In this document: in pieces, positions 16,570 to 24,263 of the stretch | Numbering within the stretch: the stretch's first letter is position 1 | How the letters are laid out: each line of letters starts with the position of its first letter | From: a virus | Direction: 5' to 3' (one strand) | Virus record (IMG/VR): IMGVR_UViG_3300020183_000166 | Coordinates: 1 to 42,437 of that record | Length of the DNA: 42,437 nt | Program-made: the position numbers and the translations under genes | The notes under the pieces: model-generated | What the model saw: the letters and a program-made list of their open reading frames with translations, nothing else | The model's database searches: none | What the model was told of the DNA's origin: nothing

Positions 16570-17256
16570 TTACTCCTTGTAAGTGCTGGTTGCGTCCATA
16601 GCAATCCAATAAGTTAGAGGACGGCTGGCGTGACTAAACTGACCGATAACACTCTTAGAGAGTGCCACGTGATAATCACCATCAAGCATCTTCATGTTTT
16701 CCATCTTGAAGTTAAAGGTAAAGTCTGCTTCATTAGTATTTTCACCTACTTCAATACTAAATGTGTTACAAGTAGGATCTTTCAGATCACGAATAATAGC
16801 AACTACCTTGTCATCCTTGGAAACAAAAGACAGATCTGGATTTCCTAGAACTGCTGATGCTCGTTGTAGTTCACGAATATCATCGCTGGTTAGATCAAAC
16901 TCCACAGCGGCATCAACTTTCTTGATGCTCTTTGTGGGATATGATAACAGCTTAGGATCTGAATAATAATACTTTACAGTGGAACCACTGCTGCCAGTGA
17001 TTGTGACATACTTCTCATGAAACTGTAGTTCTGGATCTTGAAACAAAGAAATAACACCCAGAAGTTTGTTTAGATCCCAGATACCAAACTCGGTATCAAA
17101 TGTTTCTTCCACAGTGGTTTCTGCCATGATATTCTTTGTGGGAGACATGGTAGTAAGTTTAGATCCAGCCTTTACGTACAGGTTAGAATTAATACCACTG
17201 AAATTCTTAAGAATGTTCAGTGTGTCTTTAGAAATTGTTGTTGTCGCTTGTGTCAT
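16570..17256 (-). CDS. 45: Sliding clamp gp45 (228 aa)
   Basis: Trimeric processivity ring for the DNA polymerase and, in T4-like phages, the mobile activator of late transcription through gp55 and gp33. Length equals T4 gp45 (228 aa). Matching segments are ISKDTLNILKNFSGINS near the start, WDLNKLLGVISLF, and the C-terminal FTFNFKMENMKMLDGDYHVAL. An AAAGGA Shine-Dalgarno precedes the ATG. It heads the 45-44-62-regA cluster. Codon use looks richer in G/C-ending codons than in the glycan island. Confidence 0.95.
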   Translation of the reverse strand: MTQATTTISKDTLNILKNFSGINSNLYVKAGSKLTTMSPTKNIMAETTVEETFDTEFGIWDLNKLLGVISLFQDPELQFHEKYVTITGSSGSTVKYYYSDPKLLSYPTKSIKKVDAAVEFDLTSDDIRELQRASAVLGNPDLSFVSKDDKVVAIIRDLKDPTCNTFSIEVGENTNEADFTFNFKMENMKMLDGDYHVALSKSVIGQFSHASRPLTYWIAMDATSTYKE

Positions 17257-17270
17257 AATATAAAAATCCT

Positions 17271-17453
17271 TTATTTGTTAAATCGTTCAAAGTTCTCAAA
17301 ATCTTCCCCTTCAGATGTGTAACCGTGTCGCAAGTCATTCAACCAACCTTGTTGATTGGGTTTGCGGCCACGCTTTTTCTTTCGTCGGGCTGCTGCTTCT
17401 TTTTGTTCTCGTCGCCAACGTTCGTATTCTGATTCAGGTTCTGGAGTATACAT
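17271..17453 (-). CDS. Small basic protein with an AT-hook-like motif (60 aa)
   Basis: Sixty residues: an acidic/aromatic start (MYTPEPESEYERWRREQKE), a basic centre KKKRGRKPNQ that resembles the AT-hook core (RGRxP), and an acidic aromatic end (EGEDFENFERFNK). Its ATG shares one base with the rnh stop and it lies directly before gp45. Small charged proteins with an acidic aromatic tail are known clamp partners in T4 (gp33, gp55), so a clamp- or DNA-binding role is conceivable. I see no real similarity to gp33. Confidence 0.65.
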   Translation of the reverse strand: MYTPEPESEYERWRREQKEAAARRKKKRGRKPNQQGWLNDLRHGYTSEGEDFENFERFNK

Positions 17454-18289
17454 TAAAATTCCTCTAAGTGTGGCATAAGGCTCTTCAGTCGATGATCAAT
17501 AAAATACTGAAGCAGCTTGTCTCTGCCTTTTCCTTTCTGGCTATTGTATGTGTTTAAGATGCGTTGTTGTAAATCTTGTGGTACATTACTCATGTCAATC
17601 AATCTGCTGTTCCTGATATATTTAGCATTTTCATAAAATTCAGAGCTTTCAGCATCTTTCTTTAGTTGTGCAATACGCTTCTGCGTCATCGGCGTTTGTC
17701 GCTTACCGTCTGCCACAAAAGTATCATCGTCACTAAGCATATTAGGCACACCATCACTAGAATCACCACCTATAATATGTTCAAAAAGGAATCCGCGAGG
17801 ATCTGAACACACAAGATATTTATCTGTGGTAGGGCTATATTGTTCCACATTTGGAAAGATTTGTAGTTGTTGAAAATCTTTGTCGTTAGACACAATAAGC
17901 ACCTTTTCAGTTTGATAATGTGTTTTGCACAGAGTGTAGATAATATCGTCGGCCTCGGCTCCTTGAAGCCGAATACTAGGATACGGAAATACTTCCTTTA
18001 CCTCATCACGAATGGTGTCTAGTACTTCAAATACCGCTTTCCATTCATCCTTCTTAAGTTCTTGTTGCTTCTTGCGATTAGCCTTGTAATATGGAAATAC
18101 GTTCTTACGCCAATAGTTATTTCCATCATTACAAAGAATCATTTCTCCGTACTGACGAAACTTGGTGTGATATTTACGATACGAATTCAGCACAGTGTGA
18201 CGAACATAATCCTCGTTTAGAGGTTCGCCGTCTTTTGCTGCTTGAAAAATATTAGCCAGAATAATCTGGTTGTTGTCAATAAGTAACAT
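17453..18289 (-). CDS. rnh: RNase H, FEN-like 5' nuclease (278 aa)
   Basis: Removes RNA primers from lagging-strand fragments by 5'-to-3' exonuclease and flap activity. FEN-family acidic residues are seen in MLLIDNNQI (Asp5), LQGAEADDIIYTL (about 107-119), VSNDKDFQQL and GGDSSDGVPNM (about 174-184, helix-hairpin-helix entry). T4 RNase H is 305 residues, so this is a little shorter. It lies upstream of the clamp genes; in T4 it interacts functionally with gp32 and the replisome. No clear Shine-Dalgarno is seen. Confidence 0.9.
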   Translation of the reverse strand: MLLIDNNQIILANIFQAAKDGEPLNEDYVRHTVLNSYRKYHTKFRQYGEMILCNDGNNYWRKNVFPYYKANRKKQQELKKDEWKAVFEVLDTIRDEVKEVFPYPSIRLQGAEADDIIYTLCKTHYQTEKVLIVSNDKDFQQLQIFPNVEQYSPTTDKYLVCSDPRGFLFEHIIGGDSSDGVPNMLSDDDTFVADGKRQTPMTQKRIAQLKKDAESSEFYENAKYIRNSRLIDMSNVPQDLQQRILNTYNSQKGKGRDKLLQYFIDHRLKSLMPHLEEF

Positions 18290-18319
18290 GATTTAAATAT
18301 ACCACATAAAAACTAAAAG

Positions 18320-18640
18320 TCAAAAGATTTGTACCCATTGTTCAGAATCATTGTCTTTAATATATTTGTATAATTTTCCCGTATCTGGATTAAACCACTC
18401 ATCCCCTTGAATTATTCGTGCAGGAGGCGTCGTCGAATTAAAAAATGTAACAGCTGTTCCGTTTCTTTCGTTTTGAAGAGGCTCCCAACCAGAATTTTTA
18501 TGCTCAGGAGATTTGCAAATATCCGGATCACGACTTGCAATATATGCCTCTCCATTTTTATATACAATATCTCCTTTCGAGTATTGTATGCACTTTCCGG
18601 TAGCGTCTACTACTTTAAAAATTGTTCCGTAATTAGCCAT
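18320..18640 (-). CDS. Small protein with a fibre-type C-terminal module (106 aa)
   Basis: The first half (QYSKGDIVYKNGEAYIAS) looks like the aromatic 'y..Gd.V..ng..y.a' module of carbohydrate-binding and tail proteins. The second half, AVTFFNSTTPP then GDEWFNPDTGKLYKYIKD and WVQIF, matches the C-terminus of the collagen-like fibre in this window ([27 protein letters not shown]). That makes a virion or glycan-binding role plausible even though the gene lies among replication genes. It overlaps the preceding gene by 8 bases. Function not established. Confidence 0.65.
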   Translation of the reverse strand: MANYGTIFKVVDATGKCIQYSKGDIVYKNGEAYIASRDPDICKSPEHKNSGWEPLQNERNGTAVTFFNSTTPPARIIQGDEWFNPDTGKLYKYIKDNDSEQWVQIF

Positions 18641-19373
18641 TTAAAATGTCTTTAAATTCCTCTAAAGTAGTTATCATTTGTTTGATCTTACGCTTACCGA
18701 GAAAATCAAATCCTTGTTTTAGATCTGGATCTTGACCTTTATATGCAACCTTTAGTTCTTTGATGTGGGGCTCTAGTACTTTGGCCAATTTCTTAAAGTG
18801 TACAGGTTTTATACCTTCACCACGCAACCATTCTTCGTGATCCGTATTCTTTAATTGATCCTTAACAGCCAAACCGTAAAGTTGATCAACCCGTCCTTCA
18901 ATAACCGCCATGTATTCAATACTTTTCTTGGCAATACGTTCTTGGACATTCACTTTCTCTTTGTTAGGATCTTCGATTTTGGCTGGACGAGTCAGCCCTT
19001 GGTGAATGATTTGATCCACATTCTTTTTTACCATGTCTACGGTTTCTGGACGAAGCGTACCACCAAGATTCATGATACGACAGCGACTGCCAATATAGAT
19101 AAATTCCATGGCATTAATATCACATGCTGCTGCAGCCTTGATATCTTTCTTGGAATATCCGTTCTTCATCATCCAGTCAATAACCCATGGCTTGCACATG
19201 TTATTATCGCATGAATAACTGTACCAGTTGATTGCTCGTAGAATCTTGGTATCCAGTTCTTCTGGTGTTAGTTTATCTGCATCCTTCCACACAGGCTCAC
19301 TGCCCATGATTAGAGAGTCTACAGAATCACCACGACCAATACGGCGTGACACTTTTTTCTTTTTCTTTTTCAC
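18633..19373 (-). CDS. Conserved-looking phage protein of unknown function (246 aa)
   Basis: A Lys-rich N-terminus (KKKKKKVSRRIGRG) is followed by a helical domain with Cys-containing WYSYSCDNNMCKPWVIDWMM (about 55-75), YSKKDIKAAAACD, and a C-terminal helical part (VHFKKLAKVLEPHIKELKVA). I choose GTG at 19373, which gives a 4-base GTGA overlap with the previous stop. The frame stays open 24 bases further upstream to another GTG. No catalytic motif is recognised. Its place behind gp46 and before RNase H suggests a DNA-metabolism role, but that is only context. Confidence 0.7.
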   Translation of the reverse strand: MKKKKKKVSRRIGRGDSVDSLIMGSEPVWKDADKLTPEELDTKILRAINWYSYSCDNNMCKPWVIDWMMKNGYSKKDIKAAAACDINAMEFIYIGSRCRIMNLGGTLRPETVDMVKKNVDQIIHQGLTRPAKIEDPNKEKVNVQERIAKKSIEYMAVIEGRVDQLYGLAVKDQLKNTDHEEWLRGEGIKPVHFKKLAKVLEPHIKELKVAYKGQDPDLKQGFDFLGKRKIKQMITTLEEFKDILNG

Positions 19374-19915
19374 AGTTTTCTTGCCCAAGCGGCCCACTTC
19401 TTAGTGTCTACCTTTAGTGGTTCTTGTTTTGGTTCTTCTGGACATTGATACAGTTCATTGATGGGAAGAGGCAATGGTTCACGAACCGCTTCATGTAAAT
19501 TCAACCAATCCACATTTTCTTTATTTATTAGTTCTGGAGGAAGAACGCTGATATAATGACCATAATATGTTGATTTCATATTACGTATTCCTCGTTTTGA
19601 TCCTTCTTCGCGTATCTTTCTGATGTTTCTTCGGGTTGGAAATGAAACACGCAGTCCATTAACAGGAAGATTATTTTCGTCTAACACATACTTTTTATAC
19701 AGTTGTTTTTTTATCATGGGCTGTTTTCCTATATTTTTAGATACCTTGTATCCCTTTCTTTTCATTTCTTGCTTGTACCAATACAAGAATTTTTTATCTT
19801 GTTCTGTTTTCTTTTTATCTTCTGCTTGGGCACGTTGTTCTAATAATTTTGGATTGTCTTTATAACATTCCGGAAACTTAAAAATTACAGAAGATCGTTT
19901 AGATAAGTTTTTCAT
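19370..19915 (-). CDS. Basic hypothetical protein downstream of gp46 (181 aa)
   Basis: Strongly basic and helical at the N-terminus (QAEDKKKTEQDKKFLYWYKQ; PMIKKQLYKKYVLDENN), then an Arg-rich stretch (FPTRRNIRKIREEGSKRG) and a Pro-rich acidic end (PLPLPINELYQCPEEPKQEP). No known domain recognised. The start overlaps the gp46 stop by 4 bases (ATGA), and its own stop overlaps the next gene by 4 bases, so it is co-translated with the recombination nuclease genes. Nucleic-acid binding is plausible from charge but unproven. Confidence 0.65.
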   Translation of the reverse strand: MKNLSKRSSVIFKFPECYKDNPKLLEQRAQAEDKKKTEQDKKFLYWYKQEMKRKGYKVSKNIGKQPMIKKQLYKKYVLDENNLPVNGLRVSFPTRRNIRKIREEGSKRGIRNMKSTYYGHYISVLPPELINKENVDWLNLHEAVREPLPLPINELYQCPEEPKQEPLKVDTKKWAAWARKL

Positions 19916-21636
19916 ACAAGTCGGCTAAAGTTCTTTTTCTTTTCTAGTTGAATCACATTGTTAAATCGGTCTAGTAGTTGATCAGTCTTATGGCTGATCA
20001 CGAACACGTTTGTTCGTACTCCAAAACTAGATAGTAGTTTCATCAGTTCATCCACTCCACCACTGTCCAAACTGGAATCAAAAACTTCATCCAGAATAAG
20101 CAGATTAGTATTGACACTGTTCTTCAACTTTGCGATCTCTCGCCATGTCAGAAGCAATGCCAGATCGATTCTCATTTTCTCGCCTTCGCTAAACGATTCA
20201 TAACAAAACTCGTCACGATGGCGGCTCTTAATAACTTCATTAAACTCTTCATCCAGATGGAAGTTAGCGTAGAAATCCATACTATTCAGATACTTGTTTA
20301 CATACTTGTTAATAAGCGGAATATAGTATTTTACAATCTTGGCTTTGATTCCGCTATCTTTAAATAAGAACACCAGTTTATCATATGAACGAAGCGTGTC
20401 AAGTGCTTTCTGTTTCTTTTCCAAAAGTTTTCCTTGTTTAGATAGAAGATCAGAAAGACGATCTTGTGCATCTTGAATTTTGGATTGAGTGTCTGCGGTC
20501 TCTACAACGGTCATCATCTCTTGATCCAACTTTTCGTTTAGTTTTATCAGAGACTCTACCGTTTGTTCTTTGGCAGAAGCCTTGATAATTAAGTCGTTAA
20601 GTTTATTCTGAACACTTATAATCTTGTTCAGATTATTCTTAGACATGTTTATAGCTTCTTTTATGCGGTCCAGCGAGCGATGGTGCTCTTTGGCCTTCTC
20701 AGACTTTTCGGCAATGACTGTCTCTTTGTGTTCTTTACTGATGGTTTGCTTGCAAGTCGGACAACTGTGGTTCTTTTCGAAGAACTGGATATCCGTTTGT
20801 ACGCTTTCAAGGGTGCTTTCGAGTTTAAAGAGAACGATCTGCTGTTTCTTAAGTTCCGCATTTATTTGATCTCCTGGTTCTATCTCTGTTTCCAGTTCCT
20901 TCATGCTCTTCTGGAGTGTTTTAATTTCTTTAGATAGAGTTTTGATTGTTTCTGTGTTTTCTTCTAAGGTTTTTTTACGATCAGCCACGCGATCTGATGT
21001 ATTGCGTTGGTACGACTCTAATACCTCTTTGGTTGCAGAAACTTTCTCATTTACCAATAATAGCTCAGACTCCACGGCTTGCAAGTTACCTTTAGCAGTG
21101 CCGATCTTGGTTTTTAACACGCCGTTCATCTCTGAAAAAATACCAATATCTAGAATGTTTTCTATAACAAGACGGCGATCTGCAGGTGTTAACTGCATGA
21201 ACGGAATAAACGAAGACGAGCCAAGCACGACCACCTGAGAGAACGTTTTATGGTTCATGCCCACAATTTGTTCTTCTAGGATTTTTTGGTAGTCTTTACT
21301 CTTAGCGTCTTCATTTACCAGCTCATCATCTTTATAAATTTTAAATACTTTGGGTGCTAGACCACGAACAACTTTATATTCTGTTTTTCCGATACTAAAC
21401 TCTAATTCAACAACACAATTTTTCTTGTTAATGCTGTTTACCAGTTGAGGAATGTTCATGTTACGGAACGGTTTTCCGAACAGTGCAAAGCTAATAGAGT
21501 CTAGAAACGCAAACGACTTACCGTTACCGTTAGAGCCACACACTAAAGTTGTGTTGTTTTTATTTAACTGAAGTTCAGTAAATGTATTACCAAAAGAACC
21601 AAAGTTTTTAAAACGAACAGTCTTGAATGTTATCAA
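19912..21636 (-). CDS. 46: Recombination endonuclease ATPase subunit gp46, Rad50/SbcC-like (574 aa)
   Basis: Works with gp47 to resect DNA ends for recombination-dependent replication. N-terminal Walker A is CGSNGNGKS (33-41). A long coiled coil (about 170-440) carries a zinc-hook CPTCKQ near residue 290. The ABC signature FSEGEKMRIDLALL lies at about 478-491 and Walker B LLILDEVFDSS at about 505-515. The start is a TTG at 21636, overlapping the gp47 stop by 4 bases (TTGA) and preceded by GGAGAG 6-7 bases upstream. T4 gp46 is 560 residues, so the length fits. Confidence 0.95.
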   Translation of the reverse strand: MITFKTVRFKNFGSFGNTFTELQLNKNNTTLVCGSNGNGKSFAFLDSISFALFGKPFRNMNIPQLVNSINKKNCVVELEFSIGKTEYKVVRGLAPKVFKIYKDDELVNEDAKSKDYQKILEEQIVGMNHKTFSQVVVLGSSSFIPFMQLTPADRRLVIENILDIGIFSEMNGVLKTKIGTAKGNLQAVESELLLVNEKVSATKEVLESYQRNTSDRVADRKKTLEENTETIKTLSKEIKTLQKSMKELETEIEPGDQINAELKKQQIVLFKLESTLESVQTDIQFFEKNHSCPTCKQTISKEHKETVIAEKSEKAKEHHRSLDRIKEAINMSKNNLNKIISVQNKLNDLIIKASAKEQTVESLIKLNEKLDQEMMTVVETADTQSKIQDAQDRLSDLLSKQGKLLEKKQKALDTLRSYDKLVFLFKDSGIKAKIVKYYIPLINKYVNKYLNSMDFYANFHLDEEFNEVIKSRHRDEFCYESFSEGEKMRIDLALLLTWREIAKLKNSVNTNLLILDEVFDSSLDSGGVDELMKLLSSFGVRTNVFVISHKTDQLLDRFNNVIQLEKKKNFSRLV

Positions 21637-22670
21637 TCCAGACTCTCCATATAGATTTCACGAACAATATTTTTAAGTTCTTCTTTATTCTCGGCTTCCA
21701 TATTGTCGATTTCTCTATTAATTAAACTAAGAGTATCTTCTGAAATATCCAGATCGGTCTCTTCTTTATTTTTATCACTAAGGTCTTCGATAATACTAAC
21801 ACTAGCTGGTTCTGCAGCATACAACATATCTATGAATTGGTCAAATTTTGTTTCACTCTTTTTTTCATAGACAATTACCTTTACATAAGTTCCCTTATAT
21901 TTTAAAGGATCAAAGTCTTGAATAAGTGTTCCGTTTCTCCATTCTACATTATAGAACATTTTCATAGAATTTGGAATAAATTTTAATTCACGATTTTCTG
22001 TGTCTAAGGTATGAAATCCTTTGATTTCATTGGTATCAATACTAGTCATCTGGTATTGTGTGCCCAAATAATGCACATTGCCTTTAGAACTCTTTTTGTG
22101 AAAATGACCAGATAAAACTAAATCAAACTTTTCTAAGAACTTGTCGTCCATACCTTCACCAAACTTTACACCGGGCATAACTTCATAACCACTTAATTCT
22201 AGGTGGCCTGCCAGAATAGTTGCTTTGGTGTCTTTAATCTTTTGCATGAATCGGTCTTTATTTTCTTCGTTAATCCACGGAACCATCAGAATGGTTGCAC
22301 CATTAAAACACACTTCTTCTGCGTCTTCATACAGATGAAACGATGCATGACACTCTGCCAGCACTTCTTTGGGAGAATTTAACCGGTTTGTATTCTTGTA
22401 AAACACGTCATGATTACCAAGAATACAGTGAAGCTCTACACCGTTAGCATCAAACCAATCAATAAATCGTTTCTTGGTGTGGTGTAAAGTATTAAAATTT
22501 ACAAACTTTCGACGGTCAAACAGATCACCCAAATGAAGAACCTTGGTAATACCGTGCTCTTTAAGATACGGAAAAAACTGTTCTTCAAAGAACTTAAGGA
22601 AATGATTTAGAAAAAGAGGAGAATCTCCTCGTGCCCCAAAGTGGGTATCGCCAATAATTGCAATTTTCAT
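21633..22670 (-). CDS. 47: Recombination endonuclease subunit gp47, Mre11/SbcD-like (345 aa)
   Basis: Metal-dependent nuclease of the gp46-gp47 complex. Phosphoesterase motifs in order: IGDTHFGARG (about 6-15), HLGDLFDRR (about 46-54), LGNHDVFY (about 82-89), AGHLELSGYE (about 152-161) and LSGHFHKKS (about 183-191). T4 gp47 has 339 residues. It lies 2 bases after the small unknown gene and overlaps gp46. Position behind gp55 is typical of the cyanophage-type arrangement. Confidence 0.95.
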   Translation of the reverse strand: MKIAIIGDTHFGARGDSPLFLNHFLKFFEEQFFPYLKEHGITKVLHLGDLFDRRKFVNFNTLHHTKKRFIDWFDANGVELHCILGNHDVFYKNTNRLNSPKEVLAECHASFHLYEDAEEVCFNGATILMVPWINEENKDRFMQKIKDTKATILAGHLELSGYEVMPGVKFGEGMDDKFLEKFDLVLSGHFHKKSSKGNVHYLGTQYQMTSIDTNEIKGFHTLDTENRELKFIPNSMKMFYNVEWRNGTLIQDFDPLKYKGTYVKVIVYEKKSETKFDQFIDMLYAAEPASVSIIEDLSDKNKEETDLDISEDTLSLINREIDNMEAENKEELKNIVREIYMESLD

Positions 22671-22672
22671 AA

Positions 22673-22945
22673 TTAATAATTTAAAGGATTTCTTGTTATC
22701 GCTGTTATCTTAGATATTTGTGTTTTAATTGCTGCTTCTCTGTTTGGCCATTTTATGGTTTCTACTGTAGAATTTTTCATCAAATTATTTAACAGAGGAA
22801 GAATTAATTTTTCTATAGTAGACATTTGTTTTTTATAAGCAGTCTGTATAGTATCATCAACAGCTTCTAGATCGTGTTCTTCTACTGCTTCAAATTCAAA
22901 TTCTTCATTATTGAAAGGATCGGATGGATTAAAGTCCTGTATCAT
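22673..22945 (-). CDS. Small acidic unknown protein between gp55 and gp47 (90 aa)
   Basis: The first 35 residues are acidic (FNNEEFEFEAVEEHDLEAVDD). The rest contains LEKLILP-like TIEKLILPLLNNLMKN and IKWPNREAAIKTQISKI, a pattern I associate with uncharacterised small proteins in T4-like marine phages. It overlaps the gp55 stop by 4 bases (ATGA). Being beside the late sigma factor raises the question of a gp33-type late co-activator, but I see no sequence support for that and T4 gp33 is longer (112 aa). Confidence 0.7.
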   Translation of the reverse strand: MIQDFNPSDPFNNEEFEFEAVEEHDLEAVDDTIQTAYKKQMSTIEKLILPLLNNLMKNSTVETIKWPNREAAIKTQISKITAITRNPLNY

Positions 22946-23532
22946 GTTTTCTTTCTACGCTTCTTTCGTTTCTTTGGTTCGTACTTTTCTATATCTCGTT
23001 CTGATATTTGAAATAATTCGCTTAGTGCTTCTCGTGGTGATTCTTTTTCAAAGTAGTTTTCTTTAAACCATTTATGTATTGTTCCATCATCCATATTTTC
23101 TGTCATTTTCAATTTTACGTATGCTTGTTTCTTTTCTCTTTCTATTCTTCGTAAAAAAGCATAGTATATTATTTGTGTAAAATACGAAAATGGATTTTTA
23201 GATTTTCTGGGATTAAAATTGTGAGCGTACATCAAACAATTTTCTATACCATCACCTATCATTTCTTCTTTATACGGATAATTTATAAAATTAGATTTTG
23301 AAGATAGTCGTTCTGCTATTTTTAAAAAACAAGTTGCGATGTAATCTGATACTGGTGGTTTAGGATCATCACTTTCTTCTGCTTCTCGTATTGCCTTTTT
23401 CCATTTTATCATTTCTGATAAAAATTCTTTGTTGTTTACGTAATGGTCTTCGTTAACTTCTTTTTCTATTACTTGTTGTAAATTTTCTTCTTTTTTGCTT
23501 TCTTTAGATTTTTTAGATTTTCTATTTGACAT
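22942..23532 (-). CDS. 55: Late-transcription sigma factor gp55 (196 aa)
   Basis: Binds host RNA polymerase core and recognises the late promoter element, working with the gp45 clamp. A Lys/Ser/Glu-rich N-terminus (about 1-30) precedes the sigma region 2-like part: DYIATCFLKIAERLSSKSNF, EEMIGDGIENCLMYAHNFNP and NPFSYFTQIIYYAFLRRIER (about 107-135). The C-terminus is very basic (YEPKKRKKRRKKT), unlike the hydrophobic acidic clamp-binding tail of T4 gp55. The preceding AGGAAA serves as Shine-Dalgarno. Length fits T4 gp55 (185 aa). Its target motif NATAAATA is seen at many virion genes here. Confidence 0.92.
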   Translation of the reverse strand: MSNRKSKKSKESKKEENLQQVIEKEVNEDHYVNNKEFLSEMIKWKKAIREAEESDDPKPPVSDYIATCFLKIAERLSSKSNFINYPYKEEMIGDGIENCLMYAHNFNPRKSKNPFSYFTQIIYYAFLRRIEREKKQAYVKLKMTENMDDGTIHKWFKENYFEKESPREALSELFQISERDIEKYEPKKRKKRRKKT

Positions 23533-23582
23533 GATGTAAATTTCCTGTTATAATATATTGTCTGAGTAAAAAGAAGAATAGG

Positions 23583-24263
23583 TTATTTGTAGTCTTCAGA
23601 GTTAGGATCAGCGGGCCAATCCGTCCAATCATTTCCTAAATCCTTCTTATCTGTCTTATCACCAGTAAATTTGTCAGGATTCATACCTTCGCCATTTTCA
23701 TTGGTGATTTCATTAATCATTTCGCCTAATTCTTTTCGGTCTAATAGTCCAGATCGAAGTAACTCAATAATAACATCAGGCGAAAATACTAGGTTCATAA
23801 ACACCATTTTATCACCTTTTTTGGGTTTTGCAAGATCTTTTAAGTTAGATTCTTCTTCCGCCATCTTTTCTGATCTTGCTATCATCTCTTCTAGATGTCT
23901 CTGTATATCGTTTATTGGATTTGGCCCAAGATCGGGTAATTCTGGCATTACTTGTGATCTTTTTGGCTTTAATGGAGAAGCATCATCTTTAAGTTTTTCT
24001 GCATCATAAAGACTGCTTATTTCTTTAGAAGCATTAACTATAGTATTAATTGATGCTTTATCTAACACAGCAATTTTATCTTCTGATAATAAAAGCCAAT
24101 CTTTTAACATAAACACTTCACGCATACCACCCCAAAGATCTTGTGTAACCATCGACTTAAAAACCATGGGTCTATGAATTTTAATTGTTCCGTCTTTTGT
24201 TAGACGAACAGTTCCAATTAAATCTTCCCCTGATTTTAGTTTTAAAATTTTATAATGTTTCAT
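23583..24263 (-). CDS. Unknown protein with a possible Sm-like N-terminal domain (226 aa)
   Basis: The N-terminus MKHYKILKLKSGEDLIGTVR, then IKIHRPMVFKSM and REVFMLKDWLLLSE, has the strand pattern of an Sm/LSm or SH3-like barrel ('L.sGe.liG.v...I..P'). A helical linker follows (DIQRHLEEMIARSEKMAEEE). The C-terminal half holds VFMNLVFSPDVIIELLRSGLLD and an acidic tail. It overlaps uvsW by 14 bases. Proteins of this kind sit between uvsW and gene 55 in several marine T4-like phages, as far as I recall. RNA binding is a guess from fold only. Confidence 0.65.
   Translation of the reverse strand: MKHYKILKLKSGEDLIGTVRLTKDGTIKIHRPMVFKSMVTQDLWGGMREVFMLKDWLLLSEDKIAVLDKASINTIVNASKEISSLYDAEKLKDDASPLKPKRSQVMPELPDLGPNPINDIQRHLEEMIARSEKMAEEESNLKDLAKPKKGDKMVFMNLVFSPDVIIELLRSGLLDRKELGEMINEITNENGEGMNPDKFTGDKTDKKDLGNDWTDWPADPNSEDYK

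Noticed and set aside
22673-22945. Assignment of the 90-residue protein as gp33
   Set aside because: Only its position beside gp55 argues for it; there is no visible similarity to the T4 co-activator.
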